From the NCBI RefSeq assembly GCF_003984645.1, contig NZ_RWKI01000005.1, forward strand, positions 248,001-312,000: DNA of 64,000 bases. The letters run 5' to 3'. This document shows, piece after piece, positions 46,871 through 55,174 of this stretch (its first letter is position 1; each line of letters starts with the position of its first letter). Made by a program: the position numbers and the translations under genes. The notes under the pieces are model-generated. The model was not told the origin of the DNA. It saw nothing but the letters and a program-made list of their open reading frames with translations, and searched no databases. Origin of the DNA: Variovorax sp. MHTC-1 (GTDB lineage: Bacteria; Pseudomonadota; Gammaproteobacteria; Burkholderiales; Burkholderiaceae_C).

Positions 46871-47941
46871 TCATAGATTGAAGTACCAGCGGACGGAATG
46901 GAAAAACACCGGTGCCGCGAAGCACAGCGCATCGACGCGGTCCAGCAGCCCGTTGGCGCCGGTCACGCCGACGCCGCGCTGGCCCCAGTTGGGAATGCCG
47001 CGGTCGCGCTTGAGCGCCTTCATCACGAGATGGCCCATCGAGCCGGCGACGCAGGCGATCAGCGACACCGCGAGCGCCTGGCCGAACTTGAAGGGCGTGA
47101 TGAAGGAGAACAGCGCGCCGACCAGGCTCGCGATGGCCATGCCGATCGCCCAGCTCGTCCAGTTGAAGCTGCGGCTCACATGCGGCGCGACCGGCTCCTG
47201 CCGGAACAGCCAGCGCCCGAGCTTGCCGAGCCAGCCCGTGGGCTGCTCTTCGGATGCCGGCGCTGAGGCATCCGCGGGCATGGTGCTGCGCCGCGAGATC
47301 AGGTGCTGCGTCAGCACGCAGGTCTGCACCACGAACACCAGGAAGAACACGAGGAAGGCGCTCTTGCCCTCGTAGCCGGGAAAGGAAAGCAGCAACAGCG
47401 CCGGCACGTGGCTCATGCCGTAGACGCAGACCATGATGCCCCACTGCAGCTTGGCGTTGCGTTCCAGGAAATGATGGGGATCGTCGGCCAGCGCGCTCAC
47501 CACGGGAATCGCGATGAACACGTAGACCGGAATGAACACGGTGAACAGGTCGAAGTGCGCGGTCGCGACCAGCCAGAACTGGATCGGCAGCACGACGAAG
47601 AAGGCCAGGATCAGGCTGCGGTGGTCGCCGCGCCGCGTCGGCGACAGCGTGATGAACTCGCGCAGCGCGAAGAATGAGATCAGCGCGAACAGCACGGTGG
47701 CCATCGTCTCGCCCAGTGCCCAGCTGATCCAGAAGACCACCGCCATGATCCAGGTGGTGCGCAGCAGGGCGAGGAAGTGCAGCAGCTCGCGCTGCCAGGT
47801 TTCGTCGTGCACCGGGTTGCGGCGCTCCCTGAAGGTGAGCAGGAAGGCCACCGTGCTCACGATGACGAGCAGCCCGAAGACGATCAGGAACAGGGCCGCG
47901 ACTTGGTGGTTCGGCGCGAGATGGCGGAGGTATTCGTTCAT
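46871..47941 (-). CDS. cdsA: phosphatidate cytidylyltransferase
   Basis: 356 residues, multiple transmembrane helices. N-terminal region with [19 protein letters not shown], then the CTP-transferase signature near the C-terminus: [21 protein letters not shown] ... [20 protein letters not shown]. It makes CDP-diacylglycerol for phospholipids. The start overlaps the plsC stop by ATGA, giving a phosphatidate-synthesis pair. Confidence 0.9.
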   Translation of the reverse strand: MNEYLRHLAPNHQVAALFLIVFGLLVIVSTVAFLLTFRERRNPVHDETWQRELLHFLALLRTTWIMAVVFWISWALGETMATVLFALISFFALREFITLSPTRRGDHRSLILAFFVVLPIQFWLVATAHFDLFTVFIPVYVFIAIPVVSALADDPHHFLERNAKLQWGIMVCVYGMSHVPALLLLSFPGYEGKSAFLVFFLVFVVQTCVLTQHLISRRSTMPADASAPASEEQPTGWLGKLGRWLFRQEPVAPHVSRSFNWTSWAIGMAIASLVGALFSFITPFKFGQALAVSLIACVAGSMGHLVMKALKRDRGIPNWGQRGVGVTGANGLLDRVDALCFAAPVFFHSVRWYFNL

Positions 47942-48699
47942 ACGTAGCGCAGCGCGACGACCGCCTCGCGCGCCCGGTCGAGGAAAGGCCGGCGCTCTTC
48001 GCCTTCCTCGAGGCGAACCGGCTCGCCGAAGGTGACCGAACAAAGAATGGGCACCGGCACGACCTCGCCCTTGGGCATCACGCGCTGCACGTTGTCGATC
48101 CAGGCCGGCACCAGCACCACCTCGGGGAACATCTGGGCCAGCGTGAAGAGGCCCGACTTGAACTTCTGCGGCTCGCCCGTGTGGCCGCGCGTGCCCTCGG
48201 GGAAGATGATGATCGAATCGCCGCTTTGCAGCGCCTCGATCAGGGGCTGGAGCGGCGCCAGGGCTTCGGCGCTGCCGGGCACCACCGGCGCTGTTGGTTC
48301 CATGGTTTCGACCACGGGCGGCGAAAGCGGCAATTCGGTTTGCACGACGGCGTCGAACGAGGGCTCGATGCGCTCCTCGGACGGTGCGGGCGCCGCTGCG
48401 GGCGGTGGAACCGGCGCACTGCCGCCACGCTCCACGTAGATCGCGTTGAACACCTCGGTCGTGATCCAGCGCTTGAAGGGCGACGTGGCCCAGTAGTCGC
48501 GCGCCGCGATCGGCCGCGTGATGCTGCGCAGTTCCTCGGGCAGCGCGGCCCAGATCATCACCAGGTCGAGATGGCTCTGGTGGTTGGCGAAATAGATGCG
48601 CTGCTCGGCCTTGGGCGGGCAGCCCCACCAGCGCGCCTGGGCGCCGGTGAGGAGCCGGATCACGACCAGTAGGGCCCACCCCGTGAACTTTGCAAGCAT
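47938..48699 (-). CDS. plsC: 1-acyl-sn-glycerol-3-phosphate acyltransferase family protein (PlsC) with proline-rich insert
   Basis: 253 residues. N-terminal membrane helix, catalytic NHQSHLD (HX4D), and FPEGTRG motif. Between residues about 93 and 152 lies a Pro/Ala/Glu-rich stretch (PVPPPAAAPAPSEE, LPLSPPVVETMEP) not typical of the family, separating the first and third acyltransferase blocks. It acylates lysophosphatidate to phosphatidate for CdsA encoded next. The -10 TATCAT lies 7 bases before the ATG. Confidence 0.88.
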   Translation of the reverse strand: MLAKFTGWALLVVIRLLTGAQARWWGCPPKAEQRIYFANHQSHLDLVMIWAALPEELRSITRPIAARDYWATSPFKRWITTEVFNAIYVERGGSAPVPPPAAAPAPSEERIEPSFDAVVQTELPLSPPVVETMEPTAPVVPGSAEALAPLQPLIEALQSGDSIIIFPEGTRGHTGEPQKFKSGLFTLAQMFPEVVLVPAWIDNVQRVMPKGEVVPVPILCSVTFGEPVRLEEGEERRPFLDRAREAVVALRYV

Positions 48700-48706
48700 G
48701 GCGGCG

Positions 48707-48712
48707 ATGATA
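48707..48712 (-). promoter_or_regulatory. -10 TATCAT before plsC
   Basis: On the minus strand TATCAT is followed by CGCCGCC and the plsC ATG (48699); no ribosome-binding site. Confidence 0.45.
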
Positions 48713-48742
48713 CGGGCCCGAGTCGAAGAGTCGAATGGCTGC

Positions 48743-48773
48743 GAGGCTTCGACGAGCTCAGCCCGAACGGTGT
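48743..48773. repeat. TTCGACGAGCTCAGCCCGAACGG dispersed repeat between plsC and mtgA
   Basis: This is a clear copy of the common proteobacterial TTCGACAAGCTCAGCCCGAACGG element; a partial copy lies inside the Bug gene at 12231-12252. Confidence 0.7.
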
Positions 48774-48780
48774 GGGGAAC

Positions 48781-49530
48781 TCAGGGCAGTTCCGCCGACT
48801 GCATGCGCGCCGCGATCGTGGCCGCGCGGCCTGTGAGGTAGGCCGAGCCGGCCCGGCGTTCGTAGAGCTTGGGGCTGGGCAGCATCACCGCGAGCCGCGC
48901 CGCTTCGCCGGCGCCGAGCCGCGAGGCCGGTTTCCTGAAGTAGTGCTGCGCGGCCGCCTCGGCGCCGAACACGCCTTCACCCCATTCCACGCTGTTGAGG
49001 TAGATCTCGAGGATGCGCTCCTTGTCGAGCAGCAGCTCCAGCGCGGTGGCCAGCACCAGCTCCTGGCCCTTGCGCAGCAGCGTGCGCTCGCCGGAGAGGA
49101 GCAGGTTCTTCGCGAGCTGCTGTGTGATGGTCGAGCCGCCGCGCAGCTGGGGCGGTCGCGGCTCCTTGCCGCGCGCGCGCATCTTGGCCGCGCGCCGGGC
49201 GGCGAGCTGCTCGGCCTTGGCATTGCGCTGCCACGCACGCTCGATGGCCTCCCACTCGACGCCCTGGTGGTAGATGAACTGATCGTCCTCGCTCGCGATC
49301 ACGGCGCGCTTGAGCGTGTCGGAGATCTGGGAGTACGGCACCCAGCGCTGCTTCCAGTCCCGTTCCCCGTTTCTGCGCCCCGCGGTCGCGAGCTGCCAGG
49401 CCTCGGAGCGCTGGAAGGCGGTGGACTGCGGATCGATCGCTGCCATCGCGGCGATGCGCGCGACGAAGAAGACTTCGAGCGCGAAGCCCGCGACGATCAG
49501 GCACAACGCCCAGCGCAGAATCGCCTTCAC
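48781..49530 (-). CDS. mtgA: monofunctional biosynthetic peptidoglycan transglycosylase
   Basis: 249 residues from a GTG overlapping the aroE stop (GTGA). One transmembrane helix, GT51 domain: AVIASEDDQFIYHQGVEWEAIE (catalytic Glu), RGGSTITQQLAKNLLLSGERT, KERILEIYLNSVEWGEGVFG, AARLAVMLPSPKLYE. It polymerises lipid II without crosslinking. Last gene of the rnb-tonB-aroE-mtgA operon. Confidence 0.94.
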   Translation of the reverse strand: MKAILRWALCLIVAGFALEVFFVARIAAMAAIDPQSTAFQRSEAWQLATAGRRNGERDWKQRWVPYSQISDTLKRAVIASEDDQFIYHQGVEWEAIERAWQRNAKAEQLAARRAAKMRARGKEPRPPQLRGGSTITQQLAKNLLLSGERTLLRKGQELVLATALELLLDKERILEIYLNSVEWGEGVFGAEAAAQHYFRKPASRLGAGEAARLAVMLPSPKLYERRAGSAYLTGRAATIAARMQSAELP

Positions 49531-50369
49531 GTCCGGTCGACGATGGCGCGCAGCTCGGCCAGCACCTGTGCCGCCGGCGGGCGCACGCCGCGCCAGAGAG
49601 CGAAGGCCTCGGCCGCCTGTTCGACCAGCATGCCGAGGCCGTCGCGCGCAACAGCGCCGTGGTCGTGCGCCCAGTTCATGAAGCCCGCCGCAGCCGGGCC
49701 GTACATCATGTCGATCGCCAAAGCGCCGGGCTTCAGCACGCTCGCCGCGACCGGCACCTCGCCGCCCGCCAGGCTCGAGGCCGTGGCGTTCACCACGATG
49801 TCGAAGTTGCCGGGCACCGCATGCAGCTCCTGCGCTTCCAGCGTGACGTGGTGCGCCAACGCGAGCGCCGCATGGCGCTGCACCAGCGCGATCGCCTTGG
49901 CCAGCGTGCGATTGGCCACCACCACGCGGCGCGGGCCGGCTTCCAGCAGCGGGCCCAGCACGCCGGCCGCGGCGCCGCCGGCGCCGAGCAGCAGCAGCTC
50001 GCTGCCGGCGATCGCCACGCCCGCATGCACCGTGATGTCGTTCACGAGGCCGGCGCCGTCGCTGTTGTCGCCATGAATGCCGTCCTCCTCGAAGCGGAGC
50101 ACATTGACGGCGCGCGCCAGCGCGGCGCGTGGGCTCAGGTGCTGGGCCAGCGCCGCAGCGTCGAACTTGAAGGGCACGGTGATGTTGCAGCCGCGCGCGG
50201 TGCCGGCCGGGTCGGCGCGAAAGGCCGCCACCGCTTCGTCGAAGCCGTCGATCGGCACCAGCCGGCGGCCGTAGTCCAGCGTCTGGCCGGTCAGTTCGGC
50301 AAAGCGCGCATGGATCCACGGTGAGCGGCTGTGCTCGACCGGATTGCCCATCACGCAGTACAGGTCCAT
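49527..50369 (-). CDS. aroE: shikimate dehydrogenase
   Basis: 280 residues from the ATG at 50369, chosen because GAGG lies 8 bases upstream; an ATG two codons earlier is too close. YCVMGNPVEHSRSPWIH, catalytic Lys in CNITVPFKFDA, GDNSDGAGLVNDI, NADP motif LLGAGGAAAGV and ANRT. It reduces 3-dehydroshikimate to shikimate. It overlaps mtgA; aroE-mtgA adjacency is common in Burkholderiales. Confidence 0.95.
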   Translation of the reverse strand: MDLYCVMGNPVEHSRSPWIHARFAELTGQTLDYGRRLVPIDGFDEAVAAFRADPAGTARGCNITVPFKFDAAALAQHLSPRAALARAVNVLRFEEDGIHGDNSDGAGLVNDITVHAGVAIAGSELLLLGAGGAAAGVLGPLLEAGPRRVVVANRTLAKAIALVQRHAALALAHHVTLEAQELHAVPGNFDIVVNATASSLAGGEVPVAASVLKPGALAIDMMYGPAAAGFMNWAHDHGAVARDGLGMLVEQAAEAFALWRGVRPPAAQVLAELRAIVDRT

Positions 50370-50371
50370 GC

Positions 50372-51235
50372 TCATTGCCTCGATGAGGAAGACATCTGGG
50401 TTTCGAGCGTCTCGTCGCGGGTGAACTTGAAGCGCGAGGGCAGCACGATCTGGTCGGTCTGCCGGCGCATCGCGTCGGTGAACTTGCCGAAGCTGCCGAT
50501 GCTGCGCACGATCGCCTGCGCGCGCCGGTCCAGGGTCTGGTTGCCCGAACCTTCGATGACCTCGGTGCCGAGGATCGAGCCGTCGAAGTTGACGGTCACC
50601 ATCATCGTGAGCTCGCCGTACAGCTTCTTGCCGGCGAGCTCGGGGAAGTTCTCGGTGCCGCGCTGCTCGATGCGCCGGCGCAGCGCGTCGACGTAGACGG
50701 CATAGGTGGCTTCGCGGGTCGCCGGACTCAGATAGCGCTTCTTGGGCCGCGCGTTCTCTTCGTTCACGCGGCGTTCGATCTCCGCCAGCATCTTGATCAA
50801 CTGGCGGCGCTTTTCCTCGCGTGCCGCGTTCTCGCTCGGGCTGCCCTGGTTGCGCGGGTCGGGCATCGGCATGGCGGCGAGCTGCTGCTTGATCTGCGCC
50901 AAAAGCAGCATCTGCTGCGCCTGCATCGCCTCCACCTGGCGCTGCGCGTCTTCCATCGAGTCGCCGACGGCGGTGAAGGTTGAGGGCGGCAGCGGGCTGG
51001 TGGCGCGGCCGCGTTCGAGATCGCCGCCGCCGGCCAGCGAGGTCTGGGCGATGGCCCGGGCCTTGTCGGGGCGCTCGTTGGTCTTGGCGTTGACCAGGAT
51101 GACTTCGAGCGGCGTTTCGGTGAACACGCGGTTGAAAGTCTCGGGGTCGGCAAAGCGCAGCCCGAGCAGCAACGCGTGCGCCGCGACCGACAGGCCGAGC
51201 GCGATCTGCAGGCTGCTCAGGTCGCGCAGGTTCAT
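50372..51235 (-). CDS. TonB-family energy transducer-like protein
   Basis: 287 residues. One N-terminal transmembrane helix (LQIALGLSVAAHALLLGLRF), a charged Gln-rich coiled coil (AQRQVEAMQAQQMLLLAQIKQ; EEKRRQLIKMLAEIERRVN) and a C-terminal TonB/TolA-like domain (AVYVDALRRRIEQRG, GELTMMVTVNFDGSILGTEVIEGSG). No ExbBD genes are near. It overlaps rnb by ATGA and may serve an envelope role rather than iron uptake. Confidence 0.8.
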   Translation of the reverse strand: MNLRDLSSLQIALGLSVAAHALLLGLRFADPETFNRVFTETPLEVILVNAKTNERPDKARAIAQTSLAGGGDLERGRATSPLPPSTFTAVGDSMEDAQRQVEAMQAQQMLLLAQIKQQLAAMPMPDPRNQGSPSENAAREEKRRQLIKMLAEIERRVNEENARPKKRYLSPATREATYAVYVDALRRRIEQRGTENFPELAGKKLYGELTMMVTVNFDGSILGTEVIEGSGNQTLDRRAQAIVRSIGSFGKFTDAMRRQTDQIVLPSRFKFTRDETLETQMSSSSRQ

Positions 51236-53292
51236 ACTGGCACGTTCTCCGGGGCGGCTTCGCTGTCCGCGAGGTCGACCGCAATGGCGATCGGCCCGGC
51301 CACTTCTTCCTCGTCTTCGCCGCTCTCCTCTTCCGCGGCGGCTTCGGCCGGCGCCGCATCGAGGCGCTCGATGACGGTGCCGTGCACGTCGAGCGCAATC
51401 TCGTCGATCTCACCGAGCCTGACGCGCACGCGCGCGCCGCGCATCAAGCCTTGCGTGCCGGTAACCTGGAACACCAGCGGCAACGTGTCGGCGCGCACCA
51501 AGGCGCCGTTGCCCACGTCTTTGATCAGGGTCGCGTCGAGTTCGGCGATGCCCTGCTGCTGAAGGTGCTTGAGCGTCCAGAAGCGTTCCATGCCGCCCTG
51601 GTGCGCGTTGTAGGCGGCGTAGGCCGCGTCGAAACCCGAGAGGATCGAGAACAGGTCGGCGTCCTTCGGCTTGAAGGGAGCCGCAAGCGCCGCGGTCTTG
51701 CCGTGGCGCGCGGCCGCGATGATCTGCCACTGGTTCACGAGGTCGGTGTAGCGGCGCAGCGGCGAGGTGCTCCAGGCGTAGCTCTTCACGCCCAGGCCGG
51801 CATGCGGCAGGGCTCGCGTGCCCATGCGCACCTTGATGCCGGGCGCCAGGCTGGCCTGGCTGCGGTAGAGGCCGGGCACGCCGAGCTCGCCGAGCCAGCC
51901 GCCCCAGCTGCTGTTGGCCAGGATCATGGCCTCGGAGACGATCAGGTCGAGCGGCGCGCCGCGCTGGCGGGTGCCGATCTGCACCTGCTCGTTGCCGGTG
52001 GGCTCTCCGTCGTTGCCGATCAGGCGGAAGTTGTAGTCGGGCCGGTTGAAGCTCTCGGGCTTGCCGCGCACCACTTCGCGCTGCGCCTTCAGCTGCTTCG
52101 CGAGGCGGAACAGGAAGGACAGCGGCGCCCGCGCGCGTTTCGCGACCTCGGGCGTGTTTTCGCCGTCCACCGAGGCATCTTCGAGCCAGGTCTGCGTGAC
52201 GACGCCGTCGAGCTGGTCATGGCGCAGGTTGGCGACGATCGGCACGCGTTCGAGCTTGGTCTCGGTGCCTTTCAGTTCCAGCGTCGCTTCATCGAAGCTG
52301 GCATAGAGCGAGACGGCCGGGCAGTCGCGCCCTTCCTGCAGCGTGTAGGCCTCCACCACGTCGTCGGGCAGCATGGTGATCTTGTGGCCCGGCATGTAGA
52401 CGGTCGACATGCGGGCGCGCGCCACCTGGTCGATCGGGCTGCCCGGCACAAGGGCCAGGCCGGGCGCCGCGATGTGGATACCGACCTGCACCGTGCCGCT
52501 GCCGAGGCCCGCGACCGAGAGCGCGTCGTCGATCTCGGTGGTCTGCGAATCGTCGATCGAGAAAGCCTGCACGTCCGCGAGCGGCAGTTCGTCGGTGATG
52601 GCGGGCGCTTGCAGCGCCGGGAAGCCGGTGCCCTTGGGAAAGTTCTCGAATAGAAAGCGGCGCCAGTGGAACTGGTAGGGCGAATCGATGGCGCCGGCCC
52701 CTTTGAGCAGTTCGAGCGGCGGCCGTTGCGTGGCGCGCGCGGCTTCGACCACGGCCTTGTACTCCGGCGCGTTCTTGTCGGGCCGGAAGAGGATCTTGAA
52801 AAGCTGCTCGCGCACCGGCGCCGGGCAAACGCCTTCGGCCAGCTGCGTGGACCATTCGGCGATCTGCGCCTGCACTGCCTTCTTTTTCTCGATGGCGGCC
52901 AGCGCCTGCTGCACGATCTCGGCCGGCGCCTTCTTGAAGCGGCCCTTGCCCGCGCGGCGGAAATAGTGCGGCGCCTCGAACAGCGCCAACAGCGCGGCGG
53001 CCTGCTGCGCCAACGTCGGATGCGCCTGGAAGTAATCGACAGCGAGCTCGGTGAAGGCGAACTCGCCCTCGGGCGCGAATTCCCAGGCCAGGTCGAGGTC
53101 CATGCCGGCGGCCAGGGTGCGCGCCTCGGCCAGCAATTCGGGCGGGGCCGGCTTCTCGAAGCGCAGCACGATGTTGGCGCCTTTGACCTTGACGCGCTTG
53201 CCGGACTCGAGCTCGACCTGCGCCGAGGCCTCGGCCTCCGACAACACACGGCCGCCGAGGTACTTGCCGGCTTCTTCGAACAAAACAAACAT
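51232..53292 (-). CDS. rnb: RNB-domain exoribonuclease (RNase II/R family)
   Basis: 686 residues. An N-terminal small beta-barrel region, the RNB catalytic domain from about residue 230 with the aspartate motif AFSIDDSQTTEIDDALSV and MYMPGHKITMLPDDVVEAY-type loop, YAWSTSPLRRYTDLVNQW near 500, and a C-terminal S1-like domain with an acidic tail (EEESGEDEEEV). It degrades RNA 3' to 5'. The -10 GACAAT lies 7 bases before the ATG. First gene of the minus-strand operon ending in mtgA. Confidence 0.88.
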   Translation of the reverse strand: MFVLFEEAGKYLGGRVLSEAEASAQVELESGKRVKVKGANIVLRFEKPAPPELLAEARTLAAGMDLDLAWEFAPEGEFAFTELAVDYFQAHPTLAQQAAALLALFEAPHYFRRAGKGRFKKAPAEIVQQALAAIEKKKAVQAQIAEWSTQLAEGVCPAPVREQLFKILFRPDKNAPEYKAVVEAARATQRPPLELLKGAGAIDSPYQFHWRRFLFENFPKGTGFPALQAPAITDELPLADVQAFSIDDSQTTEIDDALSVAGLGSGTVQVGIHIAAPGLALVPGSPIDQVARARMSTVYMPGHKITMLPDDVVEAYTLQEGRDCPAVSLYASFDEATLELKGTETKLERVPIVANLRHDQLDGVVTQTWLEDASVDGENTPEVAKRARAPLSFLFRLAKQLKAQREVVRGKPESFNRPDYNFRLIGNDGEPTGNEQVQIGTRQRGAPLDLIVSEAMILANSSWGGWLGELGVPGLYRSQASLAPGIKVRMGTRALPHAGLGVKSYAWSTSPLRRYTDLVNQWQIIAAARHGKTAALAAPFKPKDADLFSILSGFDAAYAAYNAHQGGMERFWTLKHLQQQGIAELDATLIKDVGNGALVRADTLPLVFQVTGTQGLMRGARVRVRLGEIDEIALDVHGTVIERLDAAPAEAAAEEESGEDEEEVAGPIAIAVDLADSEAAPENVPV

Positions 53293-53299
53293 GGCGCGG

Positions 53300-53305
53300 A
53301 TTGTC
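53300..53305 (-). promoter_or_regulatory. -10 GACAAT before rnb
   Basis: On the minus strand GACAAT, then CCGCGCC, then the rnb ATG (53292). No ribosome-binding site. Confidence 0.45.
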
Positions 53306-53341
53306 CCATGCGCGGCGATGAACGCCGGCCGCGGACTGCGT

Positions 53342-53938
53342 TCAGGCCGGGTCGATGAAGGCCATCACCTCGTCCAGGTGATGGCGCTCGAAATCGGACA
53401 GCGCATGGTCCCCGTCCTCCATCAGCTTGATGCGGCTTCCGGGGTAGCGGGCCGACATCTCGCGCCAGTCCAGGAGCTCGTCGCCCTTGGCGATGATGGC
53501 GAAGATCTGCTCGGGCCGCGCCGGCGGCCCGAGTTCGAGTGCACGCAGCTCGTCGATGTACTCGGGCCGGAAATAGAAGTGCTCGGCCGGGTCGTGCCAG
53601 GCGGTCTGCTCGCCGATGTAGTTCGAAAGGTCGCGTGCCGGATGGACTGCGGGATTCAGCAGCACGGCGCGGCAGCCCGTCATGCCGGTCACATGGGTGG
53701 CATAGAAGCCGCCGAGCGAAGAACCCACCACCGCCATCGAACTGCGCGGCCATTGCGCGATGCCGTTCATCACGAACTCGATGGCCTCGCGCGGGGAGGG
53801 CGGCAGCTGCGGGCACCACCACTGCAATTGCGGATGCCGCTCGGCCACCCGCTGCGCCATCTGCCGCGCCTTGGTCGACTGCGGCGAGGAGCGAAAGCCA
53901 TGGAGATACAACAAATGGGTGGTGGGCAGCGGATTCAT
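53342..53938 (-). CDS. YqiA-like alpha/beta-hydrolase (esterase)
   Basis: 198 residues. LLYLHGFRSSPQSTKA at the N-terminus, nucleophile serine in VVGSSLGGFYATH, DELLDW aspartate region and a C-terminal GDHALSDFE histidine. The UPF0227/YqiA family has esterase activity on short acyl esters; the natural substrate is unknown. It is divergent from rodA with 48 bases between the starts. Confidence 0.88.
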   Translation of the reverse strand: MNPLPTTHLLYLHGFRSSPQSTKARQMAQRVAERHPQLQWWCPQLPPSPREAIEFVMNGIAQWPRSSMAVVGSSLGGFYATHVTGMTGCRAVLLNPAVHPARDLSNYIGEQTAWHDPAEHFYFRPEYIDELRALELGPPARPEQIFAIIAKGDELLDWREMSARYPGSRIKLMEDGDHALSDFERHHLDEVMAFIDPA

Positions 53939-53972
53939 GCTGCTGGATTGTTACGGAAGCGCGCCGGGCGCG

Positions 53973-53978
53973 GATAAT
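53973..53978 (+). promoter_or_regulatory. -10 GATAAT of rodA
   Basis: GATAAT is 8 bases before the rodA ATG with a TTGTTA (53948-53953) 19 bases further upstream as a possible -35. On the other strand AACAAT lies 8 bases before the esterase ATG. Confidence 0.5.
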
Positions 53979-53986
53979 CCGCGCCC

Positions 53987-55141
53987 ATGTCCGCCGTGTT
54001 CCACCAGCCGTCGCTCGCGCGCCGCATCGCCCCCGTGTTCCAGGGCTTCGACGGCTTTCTCGCTTTCGCCGTGCTGCTGCTGGCTTGCGCCGGCATGCTG
54101 ACCATGTATTCCTCGGGCTTCGACCACGGCACACGGTTCGCGGACCACGGCCGCAACATGCTCCTGGCGGGCTTCATCATGTTCGTGGTGGCGCAGGTGC
54201 CGCCGCAGCGCCTGATGTTCTTTGCCGTGCCGCTTTACGCCTTGGGCGTGGGGCTGCTGATCGCGGTGGCGCTGTTCGGCATCACCAAGAAGGGCGCCAC
54301 GCGCTGGATCAACGTCGGCATGGTGATCCAACCGAGCGAAATCCTGAAGATCGCGACGCCGCTGATGCTGGCCTGGTGGTTCCAGCGCCGCGAGGGCCAG
54401 TTGCGCACGCTCGACTTCGTGGTTGCCACCGTGCTCTTGGCGGTACCGGTCGGCCTGATCATGAAGCAGCCCGACCTCGGCACCTCGCTGCTGGTGCTCG
54501 CGGCCGGCCTGTCGGTGATCTTCTTCGCCGGTCTCTCGTGGAAGCTGATCATCCCGCCGGTGGTGATCGGTGTGATCGCGGTGGCGATGATCGTGGGATT
54601 CGAATCGCAGCTGTGCGCCGACGGCGTCGACTGGCGCGTGCTGCACAACTACCAGAAGCAGCGCGTCTGCACGCTGCTCGACCCCACCAAGGACCCGCTG
54701 GGCAAAGGCTTCCACATCATCCAGGGCATGATTGCGATCGGCTCCGGCGGCGTCGGCGGCAAGGGTTTCATGCAGGGCACGCAGACGCACCTGGAGTTCA
54801 TTCCCGAGCGCACCACCGACTTCATCTTCGCGGCCTATTCCGAGGAATTCGGCCTGGTGGGCAACCTGGCGCTGATCGCGGCCTTCATCTTCCTGATTTT
54901 CCGCGGCCTCGCGATCGCTCTGGATGCGCCGACGCTCTTCTCGCGCCTGTTGGCCGGCGCGATGACGATGATCTTCTTCACCTACGCCTTCGTGAATATG
55001 GGCATGGTGAGCGGCATCCTGCCCGTGGTCGGCGTGCCTTTGCCCTTCATCAGCTATGGCGGCACCGCGATGGTGACGCTGGGCCTGGGGCTGGGCATCC
55101 TGATGTCCATTTCGCGCGCCAAGCGGCTGATGCAGTCCTGA
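53987..55141 (+). CDS. rodA: rod-shape glycosyltransferase RodA (SEDS family)
   Basis: 384 residues, about ten transmembrane helices. SEDS motifs: GATRWINVGMVIQPSEILKIA, KQPDLGTSLLVLAAG, GSGGVGGKGFMQGTQTHLEFIPERTTDF-region, [27 protein letters not shown]. It is shorter than the FtsW at 36463 and lacks its N-terminal tail. It polymerises lateral-wall glycan with PBP2; no mrdA or mreBCD gene lies within the window. Confidence 0.94.
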   Translation: MSAVFHQPSLARRIAPVFQGFDGFLAFAVLLLACAGMLTMYSSGFDHGTRFADHGRNMLLAGFIMFVVAQVPPQRLMFFAVPLYALGVGLLIAVALFGITKKGATRWINVGMVIQPSEILKIATPLMLAWWFQRREGQLRTLDFVVATVLLAVPVGLIMKQPDLGTSLLVLAAGLSVIFFAGLSWKLIIPPVVIGVIAVAMIVGFESQLCADGVDWRVLHNYQKQRVCTLLDPTKDPLGKGFHIIQGMIAIGSGGVGGKGFMQGTQTHLEFIPERTTDFIFAAYSEEFGLVGNLALIAAFIFLIFRGLAIALDAPTLFSRLLAGAMTMIFFTYAFVNMGMVSGILPVVGVPLPFISYGGTAMVTLGLGLGILMSISRAKRLMQS

Positions 55142-55162
55142 GCGCCATTCGAGGTGCGAGCC

Positions 55163-55168
55163 TAGAAT
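55163..55168 (+). promoter_or_regulatory. -10 TAGAAT six bases before tldD
   Basis: TAGAAT, CCCTTG, ATG (55175). No ribosome-binding site. Confidence 0.5.
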
Positions 55169-55174
55169 CCCTTG

